Of a stretch of DNA of 64,000 nucleotides, positions 10,525-21,756 are shown piece after piece. The translations under genes were made by a program, and so were the position numbers. The notes beneath the pieces were generated by a model. The model made no database searches, was not told the DNA's origin, and worked only from the letters and a program-made list of their open reading frames with translations. The stretch spans positions 2,822,710 to 2,886,709 of the forward strand of contig NZ_BOQE01000001.1 in the NCBI RefSeq assembly GCF_023705585.1, given 5' to 3'. The first letter of the stretch is position 1, and the number at the start of each line of letters is the position of its first letter. This DNA is from Collibacillus ludicampi (GTDB taxonomy: Bacteria > Bacillota > Bacilli > Tumebacillales > BOQE01).

Positions 10525-11763
10525 ATGGTTAAGTGGAGCAAGATCATCTCGTTACTGCTCGTTTTGGTCCTCTTCTTTGCATTAGCGGGTACAACTGCGA
10601 AGAAGTTGTGGACAGGCATTCCCCTTGGTCTTGATTTGCAAGGGGGTTTTGACGTGCTTTATCAGGTTCAACCTACCAAAGACCAACCCGTAACTAGAGA
10701 AGGTGTATTGGCTACACGCAATGCGATTGAAAACCGTGTCAACGCTCTCGGCGTGAAAGAGCCGGATATCAGTATAGAGGGGAATGATCGCATTCGTGTT
10801 CAGTTGGCCGGTGTGAAAGATCAACAGGAAGCCAAAGAAATCATCGGTAAGCCGGCGAAATTGGAGTTTCGTGCACCGGATGGAAAAACAGTCTTACTTA
10901 CAGGTAAAGATCTGAAATCGAATGCAAAAGCGGTGTTGGATCAACAAACAGGTGCTCCAGTCGTAACGGTGGAATTTAAAGATCCCCAAGCTTTTGCGAA
11001 TGTCACACAAAAGTACTTAGGACAGCCGGTAGGAATCTGGCTGGATAATCAATTGATTTCCAATCCTGTTATCCAGCAGGTCATCGGGGGAGGTCAGGCG
11101 CAAATCACCGGCGAGAAAACGTTAAAAGATGCGCAGACATTAGCCAATCTGCTGAATGCGGGTGCATTGCCTTACCCGATTAAAGAACTTTCCTCGATGG
11201 CTGTAGGGGCGACGCTCGGTCAAGCAGCCTTGAAAGATACATTAAAGGCCGGTTATATCGCCTTCGCGCTCATTTTTATTTTCATGCTGGTTTTCTACCG
11301 CATTCCTGGGCTCGTGGCGAACATCGCGTTGCTCATGTATGTTTATTTAATCATAGCGGTCTTCAAGGGATTGGGTATCGTTTTGACATTGCCCGGTCTA
11401 GCCGCATTGATTCTTGGTGTGGGTATTGCAGTCGATGTGAACATCATTGCGTATGAGCGAATCAAAGACGAATTCGCGAATGGAAAGACTTTGTTATCGT
11501 CTGTGATCATGGGTCAAAAACGCTCGTTACCTACCATTATCGATGCGAACATCACATCGTTGATTGCAGCGGCTCTTTTGTTCTGGTTCGGTTCCGGACA
11601 AGTACGTGGTTTCGCAGTCGCAGAAGTGATTTCAATTCTCGCCAGCTTCCTGACCGCCGTGTTGCTTTCCCGCTGGATGTTGATGCTGGTCGTCCGTTCG
11701 AATCTGATTAAAAATCCTTGGTGGTTTGGAGCGGATCGCCTGAAAGGAGGAGATGCCAAGTGA
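10525..11763 (+). CDS. secD: protein translocase subunit SecD
   Basis: RND-type membrane subunit that, with SecF, uses the proton gradient to complete Sec export. The N-terminal helix is followed by IPLGLDLQGGFDVLYQV (family D1 motif), a periplasmic-type P1 domain (residues ~50-230), then the SecD/SecF membrane region (ALKDTLKAGYIAFALIFIFM, GVGIAVDVNIIAYERIKDE, SLPTIIDANITSLIAAALLF). 412 aa. ATG 10525 has AGGAGGAG 6 nt upstream. Its stop overlaps the secF start. Confidence 0.96.
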   Translation: MVKWSKIISLLLVLVLFFALAGTTAKKLWTGIPLGLDLQGGFDVLYQVQPTKDQPVTREGVLATRNAIENRVNALGVKEPDISIEGNDRIRVQLAGVKDQQEAKEIIGKPAKLEFRAPDGKTVLLTGKDLKSNAKAVLDQQTGAPVVTVEFKDPQAFANVTQKYLGQPVGIWLDNQLISNPVIQQVIGGGQAQITGEKTLKDAQTLANLLNAGALPYPIKELSSMAVGATLGQAALKDTLKAGYIAFALIFIFMLVFYRIPGLVANIALLMYVYLIIAVFKGLGIVLTLPGLAALILGVGIAVDVNIIAYERIKDEFANGKTLLSSVIMGQKRSLPTIIDANITSLIAAALLFWFGSGQVRGFAVAEVISILASFLTAVLLSRWMLMLVVRSNLIKNPWWFGADRLKGGDAK

Positions 11764-12638
11764 AGCGCTTCGATATTGTGCGCAGACGCAGAATTTGGTT
11801 CTCTCTCTCCCTCTTGATTTCCTTGGCGGGCATCATTGCCATGTTCGTGATGGGCTTGAATTTGGGAACCGATTTTAAAGCGGGTACAAGGGTGCAAGTC
11901 GAACTCGGAAGCGGGTTTGACACACAAGCGGTTCGTAACGCATTTGCATCGATTCACTTGCAACCGGATCGCGTCACGGTTGCCGGTGCTACAGGAGATA
12001 CGGCTGTGGTGCGGTTAGCCGAGAAGATTACGCCGCAACAAGAGGCGGAGATCAATAAAGTGATAAAAGAAAAGTTCCCGCAGGCAAAGGGTCTGCAAGT
12101 TACTTCTGTTGACCCGATTGTCGCGAAGGAGCTTTCCCAGAAAGCGGTTTATGCGGTGCTTGCCGCTGCCGTTGGGATTATCCTCTATATGTCGATTCGC
12201 TTTGAATATCGTTTTGCCATTTCGGGCGTGATCTCGCTTTTGCAGGTGGTCTTGTTTGTCGTCTCGGTGTTCGCACTCTTGCAGGTGGAAATCGACTTGA
12301 CGTTTATCGCGGCATTATTAACCATCGTGGGGTACTCGATCCATGATACGATCGTGATATTCGACCGCATCCGCGAGAATCTGAAACATCGCAAGATCAA
12401 AACGGTTAAGGATCTGGAAGACCTTGTGAACGATTCATTATGGCAAACGATGAGGCGTTCAATCAACACGGTGGTAACCGTCGTAATTTCAGCTGGACTT
12501 CTGTATATCCTTGGGGGCCCCTCGATTCGTAATTTCTCGTTTGCCCTCTTGATTGGACTGGTTTTTGGTGCGTGGTCTTCCATCTTCATTGCTTCACAGA
12601 TTTGGGTAAGCTGGAGAAAACGAGGATTAAAAGCATAG
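11760..12638 (+). CDS. secF: protein translocase subunit SecF
   Basis: Partner of SecD. After one N-terminal helix comes MGLNLGTDFKAGTRVQVEL (the SecF GTDF motif), a short extracytoplasmic domain, then five helices with GYSIHDTIVIFDRIREN and RRSINTVVTVVISAGLLYIL. 292 aa. The GTG start at 11760 overlaps the secD TGA, with AAAGGAGGAG 8 nt ahead, a translational-coupling layout. The gene is separate from secD rather than fused. Confidence 0.96.
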   Translation: MKRFDIVRRRRIWFSLSLLISLAGIIAMFVMGLNLGTDFKAGTRVQVELGSGFDTQAVRNAFASIHLQPDRVTVAGATGDTAVVRLAEKITPQQEAEINKVIKEKFPQAKGLQVTSVDPIVAKELSQKAVYAVLAAAVGIILYMSIRFEYRFAISGVISLLQVVLFVVSVFALLQVEIDLTFIAALLTIVGYSIHDTIVIFDRIRENLKHRKIKTVKDLEDLVNDSLWQTMRRSINTVVTVVISAGLLYILGGPSIRNFSFALLIGLVFGAWSSIFIASQIWVSWRKRGLKA

Positions 12639-12649
12639 TGTGTGAAGAG

Positions 12650-12684
12650 CAAGCCGTTGAATGCAAATTCAACGGCATTTTTTA
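12650..12684 (+). terminator. terminator after secF
   Basis: Perfect 10-bp stem GCCGTTGAAT (12653-12662) / ATTCAACGGC (12667-12676), loop GCAA, then ATTTTTTA. Confidence 0.88.
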
Positions 12685-12723
12685 ACCCCATTGTGCTCTA
12701 TTTTTCGGACGGAAAACGACATA

Positions 12724-12752
12724 TTGCGACACGATAACGAAATCTATATAAT
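12724..12752 (+). promoter_or_regulatory. sigma-A-type promoter for recJ-apt-relA-dtd
   Basis: TTGCGA (12724-12729), 17-bp spacer, TATAAT (12747-12752), 35 nt before recJ. Confidence 0.65.
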
Positions 12753-12787
12753 AAAAATTATTCAATGATGGAAGGACCTTTTCACAA

Positions 12788-15190
12788 ATGCAAGAGAAGA
12801 GAAACATGCGCTGGGTCATGAAAGATGCCGACGAGACTCGTTCACAAGCCTTGGCGGAAGAGCTCGGCGTCCCCGTCGCAGTGGGGCGTCTGCTTGTGCA
12901 ACGGAACAAGGTAACGGTTGAAGAGGCTCAGCGTTTTCTTTATCCGGACAAACATGCATTCTATGATCCTTTCATAATGAAGGATATGGGTAAAGCGGTC
13001 GAGCGCATCCGTCGTGCGATTAAAGAACGTGAGCACATTATGGTGTACGGTGATTATGACGCGGACGGTGCAACAGCGACCAGTATGCTTTACCTTGCAC
13101 TCAAGGAACTTGGAGCTCATGTGGAATATTATATTCCCGACCGTTTTGCTGAAGGATACGGACTGAATGAAGCGGCGATCCGTATGGCAAAGGATCAGGG
13201 GTTTTCCCTTGTGATTACCGTAGATAACGGGATATCCGCTAACGATGAGGTTCGTATCGCAAGTGAAATCGGGCTGGATCTGATTATCACGGACCATCAT
13301 ACACCACCTGAACAATTGCCGGAAGCTTACGCGATTTTAAATCCCAAACAGCCCGGATGTCCGTATCCTGACAAAATGTTGGCAGGGGTTGGGGTGGTGT
13401 TTAAATTAGTTCATGCTCTTTTTGACAGAGTGCCTGAAGAGTACTTCGAGTTAGCAGCGATCGGAACGGTTGCAGACCTCGCGCCGCTCGACGATGAGAA
13501 CCGTCTGCTTACCGTATTCGGTTTGGAGCAGTTGAACCAACATCCACGGGCGGGAATTCAAGCGTTGATCGACGTATCAGGGCTGGCGGGTAGAAAGCTC
13601 ACCGCCGGACACATCGGATTTTCCCTCGGTCCGCGAATCAATGCGGCAGGACGTCTAGACTCCGCTACGAATGCGGTTGAACTGTTGATTACGGAAGATC
13701 CCCTGCGTGCCAAGGAATTAGCATTGTTTCTTGAGGAACAAAACCGTGAACGCAGGGAGATCGGCGACGTGATTTTTGAGGAAGCGGTTCAAGAAGTGGA
13801 AGCGCATCCCGAATGGTTGGAAGCTCGTATTCTTGTCCTCGCGAGCGGTCATTGGAACGCGGGAGTGATCGGGATCGTCGCCTCCCGTTTGGTGGAGAGA
13901 TACTATCGTCCCGTTTTGATGATCTCTGTGACGGACGGAATGGGGAAAGGTTCCGCGAGAAGCATTCAAGGCTTTCACTTGTATGAAGCGTTGCATGCCT
14001 GCGAAGATCTTTTGGAACATTACGGCGGTCACAAGATGGCGGCCGGATTTTCGGTTCGAGAAGAAAAAATTCCCTTGTTACGTAATCGTCTCCAAGCGCT
14101 CGCGCAAGAATGGCTTACTGAAGAAGATCTGATTCCACAACTGTCGATTGACGCGCAGATAAACCTCCCGGACATCGATATATCGCTCGTCGAACAGATT
14201 GCCGCTTTAGGCCCTTTCGGCTTCGGAAATCCGAGCCCTCGTTTTCTCATGCAAGCGCTCGATTTACGAGGTTACAGGGCTGTGGGCAAAGAGCAAGAGC
14301 ATCTTCAAATGACGTTGGGTCAGGGAGTTGCACAGATCGGTTGCGTTGCTTTTCAGCGCGGAACAGAAGTGGAACAAGTGAAAGAATGTTCCCAGCTCGA
14401 TGTCGTTGGAGAACTTGCGATTAACGAATGGAATGGGCAGAAGCGCTTACAGCTGATCGTCCATGATTGGCGACCAAGCAGCGTACAAGTGTTTGACTTG
14501 CGTGATCGGAAAGATCGGGTGCAATGGGTCGAGCAAATGCAGAGAAAGCGACCCTTGTTGCTGGCATGTTTTTCGGAAGCGGCTTACCATGAGGCGAAAC
14601 GAACATTCTGCTTGTATCCTTGGGAAGAGCAGGTTCCATCCCTCATTGTGAGAGTGAATGAAAATGGAACGATAGAAGGGGCGCCCGAGGGTCATCCGGC
14701 GGATGTGGTTGTGTATGATTTGCCTTATAGTTTGGAGCAATTCCAGGCGTTTGTAAGCCATCTGCATAACGGTGTGCGTCTTTATATGCTGCAAGGGGAG
14801 AAGGAATATCAACAAGCGTTGCGTGAAGCGAATGACTGGATACCTGACCGCGATGCGTTTGCCCATGTGTTTCGTACTCTTAAACGGTTGGAGAAAGCGA
14901 CGAAGGAAGAACTGTTAAGCGCGATTCACCGCACGTATGCGGAACATCTTGAATGGATGATGCAAGTCTTCATCGAACTGGGATTTGCTTATAACCACAA
15001 GAACACGTATTATGTGGTAAAGGATGCTGAAAAACGGTCGTTGACGGAAGCAAAGAGCTATCGTGAACGCTTGATCCGTACGGAAAGAAGAAAACGTGTG
15101 ATTGAAGTCATTGGTCATGCTTCTCGGGAAGAAATGTTGGCATGGCTGCAGGAGTTTTGTCTTAGATATAGGGAGGATTTCGTATCATGA
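12788..15190 (+). CDS. recJ: single-stranded-DNA-specific exonuclease RecJ
   Basis: 5'-3' ssDNA exonuclease for recombination and repair. DHH-family motifs are clear: [17 protein letters not shown] (motif I), [18 protein letters not shown] (the DHH), [18 protein letters not shown], and the DHHA1-region [11 protein letters not shown], then an OB-fold. At 800 aa it is longer than E. coli RecJ, as usual for Bacillota forms with an extra C-terminal domain (from about residue 560). ATG 12788 follows GGAAGGACC. ATG 12806 is an alternative. Its TGA overlaps apt (ATGA). Confidence 0.96.
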   Translation: MQEKRNMRWVMKDADETRSQALAEELGVPVAVGRLLVQRNKVTVEEAQRFLYPDKHAFYDPFIMKDMGKAVERIRRAIKEREHIMVYGDYDADGATATSMLYLALKELGAHVEYYIPDRFAEGYGLNEAAIRMAKDQGFSLVITVDNGISANDEVRIASEIGLDLIITDHHTPPEQLPEAYAILNPKQPGCPYPDKMLAGVGVVFKLVHALFDRVPEEYFELAAIGTVADLAPLDDENRLLTVFGLEQLNQHPRAGIQALIDVSGLAGRKLTAGHIGFSLGPRINAAGRLDSATNAVELLITEDPLRAKELALFLEEQNRERREIGDVIFEEAVQEVEAHPEWLEARILVLASGHWNAGVIGIVASRLVERYYRPVLMISVTDGMGKGSARSIQGFHLYEALHACEDLLEHYGGHKMAAGFSVREEKIPLLRNRLQALAQEWLTEEDLIPQLSIDAQINLPDIDISLVEQIAALGPFGFGNPSPRFLMQALDLRGYRAVGKEQEHLQMTLGQGVAQIGCVAFQRGTEVEQVKECSQLDVVGELAINEWNGQKRLQLIVHDWRPSSVQVFDLRDRKDRVQWVEQMQRKRPLLLACFSEAAYHEAKRTFCLYPWEEQVPSLIVRVNENGTIEGAPEGHPADVVVYDLPYSLEQFQAFVSHLHNGVRLYMLQGEKEYQQALREANDWIPDRDAFAHVFRTLKRLEKATKEELLSAIHRTYAEHLEWMMQVFIELGFAYNHKNTYYVVKDAEKRSLTEAKSYRERLIRTERRKRVIEVIGHASREEMLAWLQEFCLRYREDFVS

Positions 15191-15699
15191 ACCTTAAGGA
15201 AAAAATTCGTGTCATTCCTGATTTTCCGGAAAAGGGAATCCGTTTTAAAGATATCACGACATTATTGCAAGATGCCGGTTCTTTTCACCATGCGATCGAC
15301 GAGTTGGCCGATTATGTCCGTGGGCGGCAAGCCGACGTGATCGTCGGTCCGGAAGCGCGCGGTTTTGTCATTGCCGCACCACTCGCATACGCGTTGGGAA
15401 AAGGATTCGTGCCCGTGCGCAAAAAGGGCAAATTGCCCGCAGAAACGGTTTCGATGGGATATGAACTGGAATATGGAAAAGATATCTTAGAGATGCACAA
15501 AGACGCCATCCGTCCCGGTCAGCGAGTGGTCATTGCCGATGATCTTCTGGCAACCGGAGGAACTACTCTCACTGCTATCAAACTCGTTGAAAAATTAGGG
15601 GGAATTGTTGTGGGAGTCGCATTTTTAATCGAGCTCACTTATTTAAACGGACGGGAGAAGTTGAGCGGCTATGATGTCCTCTCGCTTGTCCAGTACTAA
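15187..15699 (+). CDS. apt: adenine phosphoribosyltransferase
   Basis: Purine salvage: adenine plus PRPP gives AMP. 170 residues with the N-terminal [18 protein letters not shown], substrate motif [15 protein letters not shown], and the PRPP-binding loop [16 protein letters not shown] overlaps the recJ stop by 4 nt. recJ-apt-relA is the classic Bacillota order. Confidence 0.97.
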   Translation: MNLKEKIRVIPDFPEKGIRFKDITTLLQDAGSFHHAIDELADYVRGRQADVIVGPEARGFVIAAPLAYALGKGFVPVRKKGKLPAETVSMGYELEYGKDILEMHKDAIRPGQRVVIADDLLATGGTTLTAIKLVEKLGGIVVGVAFLIELTYLNGREKLSGYDVLSLVQY

Positions 15700-17905
15700 G
15701 CCTGAGTCGGATGAAAAGAAGGTGGCCGTGGTGGGAGTCGAGCGCCTGAGTCAAAAGGTAGCGGAATACGGTTCACCGGATGATGTCGTACTTGTAAAAC
15801 GTGCTTACGAGTATGCTTATAAAGCCCATCAAGGACAAGTGCGCAAATCGGGAGAACCTTATATCAATCATCCGGTTGCGGTCGCTGAGATCTTGGCGGG
15901 GATGGAGTTGGATGGAGTGACGCTCGCAGCCGCTCTCTTGCATGACGTCGTTGAGGACACGGAGGTATCAGATGAAGACCTGGTCAAAGAATTCGGTCCT
16001 GAAGTCGGGGCGTTGGTCGACGGCGTAACCAAACTCGGGCGCATCAAATACATGTCGAAAGAACAGCAGCAAGCGGAGAATCTGCGGAAAATGTTTTTGG
16101 CAATGGCCAAAGATATCCGCGTCATTCTCATTAAATTGGCTGACCGTTTGCACAATATGCGGACTCTCAAGCATCTTCCACCGGAAAAACAGGCGCGTAT
16201 CGCGCGTGAGACTCTGGAAATCTTTGCGCCTCTCGCGCATCGCTTAGGGATTTCTACGATCAAATGGGAGTTGGAAGATACCGCGCTCCGTTATCTGAAC
16301 CCTCAGCAATATTATCGTATCGTCAATTTGATGGCGAAAAAGCGGCGAGAGCGGGAAAGCTATGTGACTGAGGTCATCGAAACGTTAAAGAGCAAATTTA
16401 AAGATCTTAATATCAAAGCGGATTTGTCGGGACGCCCCAAGCATATTTACAGCATTTACCGCAAAATGGTCAATCAAAATAAACAATTTAATGAAATCTA
16501 TGACCTTTTGGCTGTACGTGTGATCGTGGATAATATAAAGGACTGTTATGCAATCCTGGGGATCGTGCATACCCTTTGGAAGCCCATGCCCGGACGTTTC
16601 AAGGATTATATCGCCATGCCCAAGGCGAATATGTATCAGAGTTTGCACACGACGGTTGTGGGCCCGCACGGTCAACCTTTGGAGATTCAGATCCGTACTT
16701 GGGAAATGCATCGTACGGCGGAATACGGGATCGCCGCCCATTGGCTTTACAAAGAAGGAAAAAGTGCCAGTTCGAACGATACGGCGTTCTTGCAGAAATT
16801 GGCGTGGTTCCGTGAAATTCTTGAGTGGCAACAGGATTTTAAAGACGCACAAGAATTCATGGAAACATTAAAAATCGATCTGTTTTCCGACGAAGTCTTC
16901 GTGTTTACGCCGAAAGGGGACGTGATCTCCCTGCCTGCGGGTTCCGTTCCGATCGATTTTGCTTATCGTATCCATACAGATATCGGAAACCGCTGTATTG
17001 GTGCAAAGATTAACGGCAAAATCGTTCCGCTTGATTATAAATTGCACACAGGTGACATCGTCGAGATCCTCACGTCGAAGCATACGTTCGGCCCGAGCCG
17101 CGATTGGTTAAAAATCGTCAAATCCTCGCAGGCGAAAAGCAAGATCCGCCAATGGTTTAAAAAGGAAAAGCGTGAAGAAAACATTGTTAAAGGCAAAGAG
17201 ATACTAACGAACGAGTTCCGCAAAAATAACCTTGATCCGGCCCTGTACATGTCGGACAAGTATCTCATGGATATTGCCGCGAAATTCAATTTTACGAAGG
17301 AAGAAGATCTGATCGCGGCCATCGGTTACGGGGCTGTTTCCGCGCAGCAGGTCGTTACCCGTCTGCTGGATAAATTGCGTAAAGAGGCTCCGCCGACGGA
17401 AGTCCCGCCGTTACCCGAGATCAAAGAACCGATCCGTAAACCTCGCAGACAACATGATGTAGGTGTTCGGGTTAAAGGTGTGGATAATCTTCTCATACGT
17501 TTTTCGCGATGCTGCAATCCTGTTCCTGGAGATGAAATCATCGGGTATGTGACACGCGGCCGCGGCGTTTCCATCCATCGCACGGACTGCCCGAACATCA
17601 TAAACGCCAAGAAAGATGGGGAAAATCGCTTCCTTGAAGTCCTATGGGAATCCAGCCCCGAGAACTGCTATAACGTGGATATCGAGGTCACCGGGCTTGA
17701 CCGGCGTGGCTTGATGAACGAAGTGATGAATGTGATCGCCGAAACGAAAACCGATATCACAGCAATGACCGGACGAACAGATAAACGAAGAATGGCGGTT
17801 ATGCATTTCTCTATCAATATACGAAACGTAGACCATCTTCATTCGGTTGTGGAGAAGATCAAACGGATCAAGGATATTTACACGGTTCGACGGATCATGC
17901 AATAG
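15671..17905 (+). CDS. relA: bifunctional (p)ppGpp synthetase/hydrolase RelA/SpoT
   Basis: Makes and degrades (p)ppGpp in the stringent response. Order of domains: HD hydrolase ([30 protein letters not shown], residues ~45-195), synthetase ([37 protein letters not shown]), TGS ([19 protein letters not shown]), zinc-finger/RIS segment ([20 protein letters not shown]) and a C-terminal ACT domain. Both HD and synthetase motifs look intact. 744 aa from ATG 15671, which overlaps apt by 29 nt. Starts at 15674 or a little later are possible. Confidence 0.96.
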   Translation: MMSSRLSSTKPESDEKKVAVVGVERLSQKVAEYGSPDDVVLVKRAYEYAYKAHQGQVRKSGEPYINHPVAVAEILAGMELDGVTLAAALLHDVVEDTEVSDEDLVKEFGPEVGALVDGVTKLGRIKYMSKEQQQAENLRKMFLAMAKDIRVILIKLADRLHNMRTLKHLPPEKQARIARETLEIFAPLAHRLGISTIKWELEDTALRYLNPQQYYRIVNLMAKKRRERESYVTEVIETLKSKFKDLNIKADLSGRPKHIYSIYRKMVNQNKQFNEIYDLLAVRVIVDNIKDCYAILGIVHTLWKPMPGRFKDYIAMPKANMYQSLHTTVVGPHGQPLEIQIRTWEMHRTAEYGIAAHWLYKEGKSASSNDTAFLQKLAWFREILEWQQDFKDAQEFMETLKIDLFSDEVFVFTPKGDVISLPAGSVPIDFAYRIHTDIGNRCIGAKINGKIVPLDYKLHTGDIVEILTSKHTFGPSRDWLKIVKSSQAKSKIRQWFKKEKREENIVKGKEILTNEFRKNNLDPALYMSDKYLMDIAAKFNFTKEEDLIAAIGYGAVSAQQVVTRLLDKLRKEAPPTEVPPLPEIKEPIRKPRRQHDVGVRVKGVDNLLIRFSRCCNPVPGDEIIGYVTRGRGVSIHRTDCPNIINAKKDGENRFLEVLWESSPENCYNVDIEVTGLDRRGLMNEVMNVIAETKTDITAMTGRTDKRRMAVMHFSINIRNVDHLHSVVEKIKRIKDIYTVRRIMQ

Positions 17906-17921
17906 AACGGAGGAATCGCGC

Positions 17922-18362
17922 ATGCGCATCGTTGTACAGCGTGCAAAATCTGGGCGCGTGCTTGTCGAAGGAAATGTGGTCGGTGAAATCGGTCATGGTG
18001 TCGTCTTGCTCGTCGGAGTCACTCACGACGACACCATGGATGATGTGAACTGGCTAGCTGAGAAAGTCGTAGGTTTACGTATATTTGAAGATGAAAACGG
18101 GAAAATGAACCATTCTCTTTTGGATGTGGGCGGGTCTATTCTCTCCGTATCCCAATTCACCTTATACGGGGATTGTCGAAAAGGGAAGAGGCCTAATTTT
18201 ATGGCAGCCGCCAAACCGGAACAGGCAAAGGAGTTATACACACAATTGAATGAGAAGATGCGCTCGTACGGTTGTCGTGTGGAAACGGGCATTTTTGGAG
18301 CGATGATGGAAGTGGAAATCGTCAATGACGGGCCGGTAACGCTTATATTGGATAGCCACTAA
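17922..18362 (+). CDS. dtd: D-aminoacyl-tRNA deacylase
   Basis: Removes D-amino acids (and Gly from tRNA-Ala). 146 residues, starting [13 protein letters not shown]. It has the conserved [17 protein letters not shown] block with the active-site SQxT motif and ends in the cross-subunit [11 protein letters not shown] (GP motif). The frame opens at 17847, but CGGAGGAA before ATG 17922 and the family N-terminus fix the start. The relA-dtd pair is conserved. Confidence 0.96.
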   Translation: MRIVVQRAKSGRVLVEGNVVGEIGHGVVLLVGVTHDDTMDDVNWLAEKVVGLRIFEDENGKMNHSLLDVGGSILSVSQFTLYGDCRKGKRPNFMAAAKPEQAKELYTQLNEKMRSYGCRVETGIFGAMMEVEIVNDGPVTLILDSH

Positions 18363-18493
18363 TGCTTCGAATTCTCATTGCAGAGAGCTTCGCCAGTTCC
18401 CTTGAAAAATTGGGCTCGTCTATGGGTGACCGCTTACACTCTTTCCGCGTAATCTGTGCAGTGTAATGACAATGTGGAAAGGGGAACACAAAC

Positions 18494-18733
18494 GTGTCAC
18501 ACAAAACTAGGATCAAAAAGTTCCGTATAGAATTATGCCTCGACGATGAATTGCGTTGTAAGCTGGCGGAATTGGTCAACGGACATACGGACACCGTTCA
18601 TATCGACGATGTCTTTTTCAGACACTTGAGAATCGAAGAAGTGAAGGCGGATTGCCTTAAAGTAGAAGATATCAAGATGAAAAAAGGCTGCATTGAATGC
18701 CTGAAGATTTCTGCTTTCCCACCAGGATCCTGA
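18494..18733 (+). CDS. hypothetical protein, 79 aa
   Basis: I do not recognise it. GTG start after GGAAAGGGGAACA. The product is charged and soluble, with four cysteines (LCLDDELRCKL, ADCLKVED, KKGCIECLKIS) including a CxxC near the C-terminus, and short beta-like alternations (HIDDVFFRHLRIEEVKADCL). It sits alone between dtd and a terminator. Reading frame and ribosome site support a real gene. Function is open. Confidence 0.55.
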   Translation: MSHKTRIKKFRIELCLDDELRCKLAELVNGHTDTVHIDDVFFRHLRIEEVKADCLKVEDIKMKKGCIECLKISAFPPGS

Positions 18734-18780
18734 GCACGCTTTTCATCAATCGAAAACTTTATACATCATGATCGTCAGAT

Positions 18781-18812
18781 CCCTCTCTCATACAGGAGAG
18801 GGGTTATTTTTG
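18781..18812 (+). terminator. terminator after the 79-aa protein
   Basis: CCCTCTC (18781-18787) pairs with GAGAGGG (18796-18802), followed by a T-rich GTTATTTTTGTTT. Confidence 0.75.
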
Positions 18813-18901
18813 TTTAAAAGACCCGAAAAAGAGGAAAGGCTAATCTTTTGCCGAATGGTATATATTAGTAGAGAGTATAAAAACAAAGGAGTGAATCTCA
18901 A

Positions 18902-20713
18902 TTGGCTGAACAGACAACTCGTACGCTACCGAAACGAAGTGAAATCGCAGATGAATATAAATGGGCATTAGAAGACATGTATCCAAACGATCAGGTTTGG
19001 GAAGAAGACGCCCGTCAAGCGAAAGAATGGATTGAGAAGATTCGCACGTATAAAGGCACACTGGGATCTTCCGGCAAGCGTTTGCTGGAAGTTTTGCAAC
19101 TTCAGGATGACATTCACCGCATCGTTCAAAAGCTGTATGTCTATGCACATATGAGAAGAGATGAGGACACGGCCAATCCGCATTACCAAGCACTAAGTGA
19201 TCGTTCGAGCAGTTTGAGTGTCACGGCATCGGAAGCTTCTTCTTATATCGTTCCGGAGATCCTCTCTCTTGATGCGGAAACTTTGAATCGTTTCATCAAT
19301 GAAGAAGAAGGTCTTGAGCTCTATCGTTTTCAATTGGAAGAGATCACGCGACAACGAGAACATTTCCTGTCCCCGGCGGAAGAACAGATTCTCGCCCAAG
19401 CGGGTGAGATCGCGCATGGTCCGCAAACCGTGTTCGGAATGTTAAACAATGCGGACATCACGTTCCCCACCATCCGTGATGAAAATGGACAAGAGGTAGA
19501 ATTGACAAAGGGGAATTTTATCCATTTTCTTGAAAGCCGTGATCGCCGTGTAAGAAAAGATGCGTACAACGCACTTTACAGTTCTTACCGGAAACATAAG
19601 AATACGCTTGCCGCATTGTTCCATGCGAGCGTCAAGAAAGATGTCTTCTACGCTCGTGTCCGCAAATATAATTCGGCGTTAGAGGCATCGCTTGATGTCG
19701 ATAACATCCCGACCGAAGTTTATGACAACCTGATTGCAACCATACACGAACATTTACCCTTAATGTATCGATATGTATCCTTGCGCAAGAAAGTGTTGGG
19801 GATTGACGACTTGCATTTTTATGATCTGTATGTACCGATCGTGCAAGAAGTAGATATTAAAGTCCCTTATGAGAAAGCAAAAGAGCTTGTTGCGGAAGGA
19901 CTCAAACCTTTGGGAGAAGAGTACATCAAGATTCTGAAGGAAGGATTTTCATCGAAGTGGATCGACGTCTATGAAAACCAAGGGAAGAGAAGCGGTGCGT
20001 ACTCATGGGGAGCGTATGATGTCCACCCTTATGTGTTGTTGAACTACCAGGAAACGTTGGACAATGCGTTCACGCTGGCACATGAAATGGGGCATGCCAT
20101 CCATTCCTATTATACCAACAAGAATCAGCCGTTTACGTATGCGGATTATACGATTTTCGTCGCAGAAGTGGCATCGACGGTGAATGAATCCCTCTTGATT
20201 GATTACATGTTGAAAAAGACGACGGATCCAAGAGAGAAGCTGTATCTTCTGAATCATTATTTGGAACAATTCCGCGGTACGGTTTTCAGACAAACGATGT
20301 TCGCCGAATTTGAGAAAATCACTCACGAGAAGGTAGAGGCGGGCGAAGCGTTAACGCCGGAACAACTCTGTGCAATATATCGAGAATTAAACGAGAAATA
20401 TTACGGTCCCGAACTCGTGTTGGATGAAAATATCGAGATAGAATGGGCGAGAATCCCACATTTTTATAACGCGTTTTATGTCTACAAATACGCTACCGGG
20501 TTCTCGGCGGCTACTTCATTGGCCACACAGATTCTCGAAGAAGGGCAACCCGCTGTTGAACGCTATCTCGGTTTTCTTAAAGCGGGAAGCTCAGATTATT
20601 CGATCAACCTGCTCAAAAAAGCGGGTGTGGATATGACAACGCCGCAGCCCATTCGTGACGCTCTGGGGAAATTTAAACAACTTCTGGATGAGTTGGAGCA
20701 ACTGATTGGATAG
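18902..20713 (+). CDS. pepF: oligoendopeptidase F (M3 metallopeptidase)
   Basis: Cytoplasmic zinc endopeptidase acting on short peptides. The catalytic motif LAHEMGHAIHSYY (HExxH, about residue 395) and the downstream glutamate segment FVAEVASTVNESLL define family M3B. N-terminal MYPNDQVWEEDA and C-terminal FYVYKYATGFSAA are PepF-like. 603 aa. TTG 18902 follows AAAGGAGTGAATC. A terminator lies directly after the stop. Monocistronic. Confidence 0.94.
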   Translation: MAEQTTRTLPKRSEIADEYKWALEDMYPNDQVWEEDARQAKEWIEKIRTYKGTLGSSGKRLLEVLQLQDDIHRIVQKLYVYAHMRRDEDTANPHYQALSDRSSSLSVTASEASSYIVPEILSLDAETLNRFINEEEGLELYRFQLEEITRQREHFLSPAEEQILAQAGEIAHGPQTVFGMLNNADITFPTIRDENGQEVELTKGNFIHFLESRDRRVRKDAYNALYSSYRKHKNTLAALFHASVKKDVFYARVRKYNSALEASLDVDNIPTEVYDNLIATIHEHLPLMYRYVSLRKKVLGIDDLHFYDLYVPIVQEVDIKVPYEKAKELVAEGLKPLGEEYIKILKEGFSSKWIDVYENQGKRSGAYSWGAYDVHPYVLLNYQETLDNAFTLAHEMGHAIHSYYTNKNQPFTYADYTIFVAEVASTVNESLLIDYMLKKTTDPREKLYLLNHYLEQFRGTVFRQTMFAEFEKITHEKVEAGEALTPEQLCAIYRELNEKYYGPELVLDENIEIEWARIPHFYNAFYVYKYATGFSAATSLATQILEEGQPAVERYLGFLKAGSSDYSINLLKKAGVDMTTPQPIRDALGKFKQLLDELEQLIG

Positions 20714-20719
20714 AAACGA

Positions 20720-20749
20720 AAACGTCTCCTTATTGGGGACGTTTTTTTA
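20720..20749 (+). terminator. terminator after pepF
   Basis: AACGTCTCC (20721-20729) pairs with GGGGACGTT (20735-20743) through one G-T wobble, then a run of T. Confidence 0.85.
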
Positions 20750-20883
20750 CACATCGAGCCTCTGCCTTGCATAGAGTCTTCCTATTTGTGGTGGACGATG
20801 ATTTTCAGGTCGATTATACTAGTAACAAGAAGTGAGTGAGTTTCATTTCACTTGATGGGGGAAGGACAATAGGAGGAATTTGT

Positions 20884-21606
20884 TTGCTACGGACTTGGAA
20901 ATGGATGAGTATTGCCGCGTTCGTTCCGGTGATACTCGGATTGACGGGTTGTAATGTGATCTCTACTGCCACGGAGAAGGTATCGTCGGGTTTCGCGGAA
21001 ACAGTTGCGAAATCGAATGAACACAGTGAGACATCTACCACCAAAAATTCTACGGATACATCGAACGGAACGAAGACAGCTCATGATAAAGGGGTACCGA
21101 CATCGGGCCCTGAACATGCAAGTATGCTGACAAACGAGCAATTGCTTGAGCAAATCAGAAAAACGCATTATATGGGCCCGACAGATGGGCCTTATCCCGT
21201 GTTGCATAAAGGGATGAATCTGTGGATTGATGTAAACCTCACGCAACAGAGGGTTTACATTAAAGATGGCGATAAAACCATATACACCATGCTCACGTCA
21301 TCGGGGCTCGATGATATTCCGGACAATACGACACCAAGGGGAACTTTTTATACGCAAAAGGAAAAAGGTATTTCTTTTTATGCGCCTAACTATAAGGAAG
21401 GGGCTGAATACTGGACTTCATGGAAAGATCATGGCGTCTTCCTCTTTCACTCCGTTGTCACGGATGAAAAAGGGAATATAAAGGTCGACGAAGCGGAGAA
21501 ACTGGGGAAAAAGGCATCACATGGTTGTTTCCGTCTCCCTGTTCTTGACGCGAAATGGATCTATGATAATATTCCCGAGAACACGAAAGTGGTTGTTCAC
21601 GATTGA
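20884..21606 (+). CDS. L,D-transpeptidase (YkuD) lipoprotein
   Basis: Cell-wall cross-linking or anchoring enzyme. Signal peptide with lipobox LGLTGC (Cys about residue 22), a Ser/Thr-rich linker, then a YkuD domain: LWIDVNLTQQRVYI, TPRGTFYT, FLFHSVVTDEKG and the catalytic KKASHGCFRLP (His, Ser, His-Gly-Cys, Arg). Start TTG 20884 has AGGAGG 7 nt upstream. The frame is open to 20836. 240 aa. A terminator follows. Confidence 0.88.
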   Translation: MLRTWKWMSIAAFVPVILGLTGCNVISTATEKVSSGFAETVAKSNEHSETSTTKNSTDTSNGTKTAHDKGVPTSGPEHASMLTNEQLLEQIRKTHYMGPTDGPYPVLHKGMNLWIDVNLTQQRVYIKDGDKTIYTMLTSSGLDDIPDNTTPRGTFYTQKEKGISFYAPNYKEGAEYWTSWKDHGVFLFHSVVTDEKGNIKVDEAEKLGKKASHGCFRLPVLDAKWIYDNIPENTKVVVHD

Positions 21607-21644
21607 TCTACGATTTGAACATATTCTCTTGAACAAAAATGGAT

Positions 21645-21668
21645 CCCCCTTGTGCAAGGGGGTTTTTG
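21645..21668 (+). terminator. terminator after the L,D-transpeptidase
   Basis: CCCCCTT (21645-21651), loop GTGC, AAGGGGG (21656-21662), then TTTTT. Confidence 0.88.
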
Positions 21669-21756
21669 GTGTTTCAACCGGAAGGAAGAAGTTTTTGCGA
21701 GAGTAAATCGGTGTGCTAGAATTAAAGTATCATTTTCACAAGAGGCAGGTTTTACC

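Noticed and set aside
18362-18466. 34-codon frame overlapping the dtd stop ([20 protein letters not shown]...)
   Set aside because: The start resembles a response-regulator N-terminus, but there is no ribosome site and the frame ends at once. Possibly a degraded start; too little to call.
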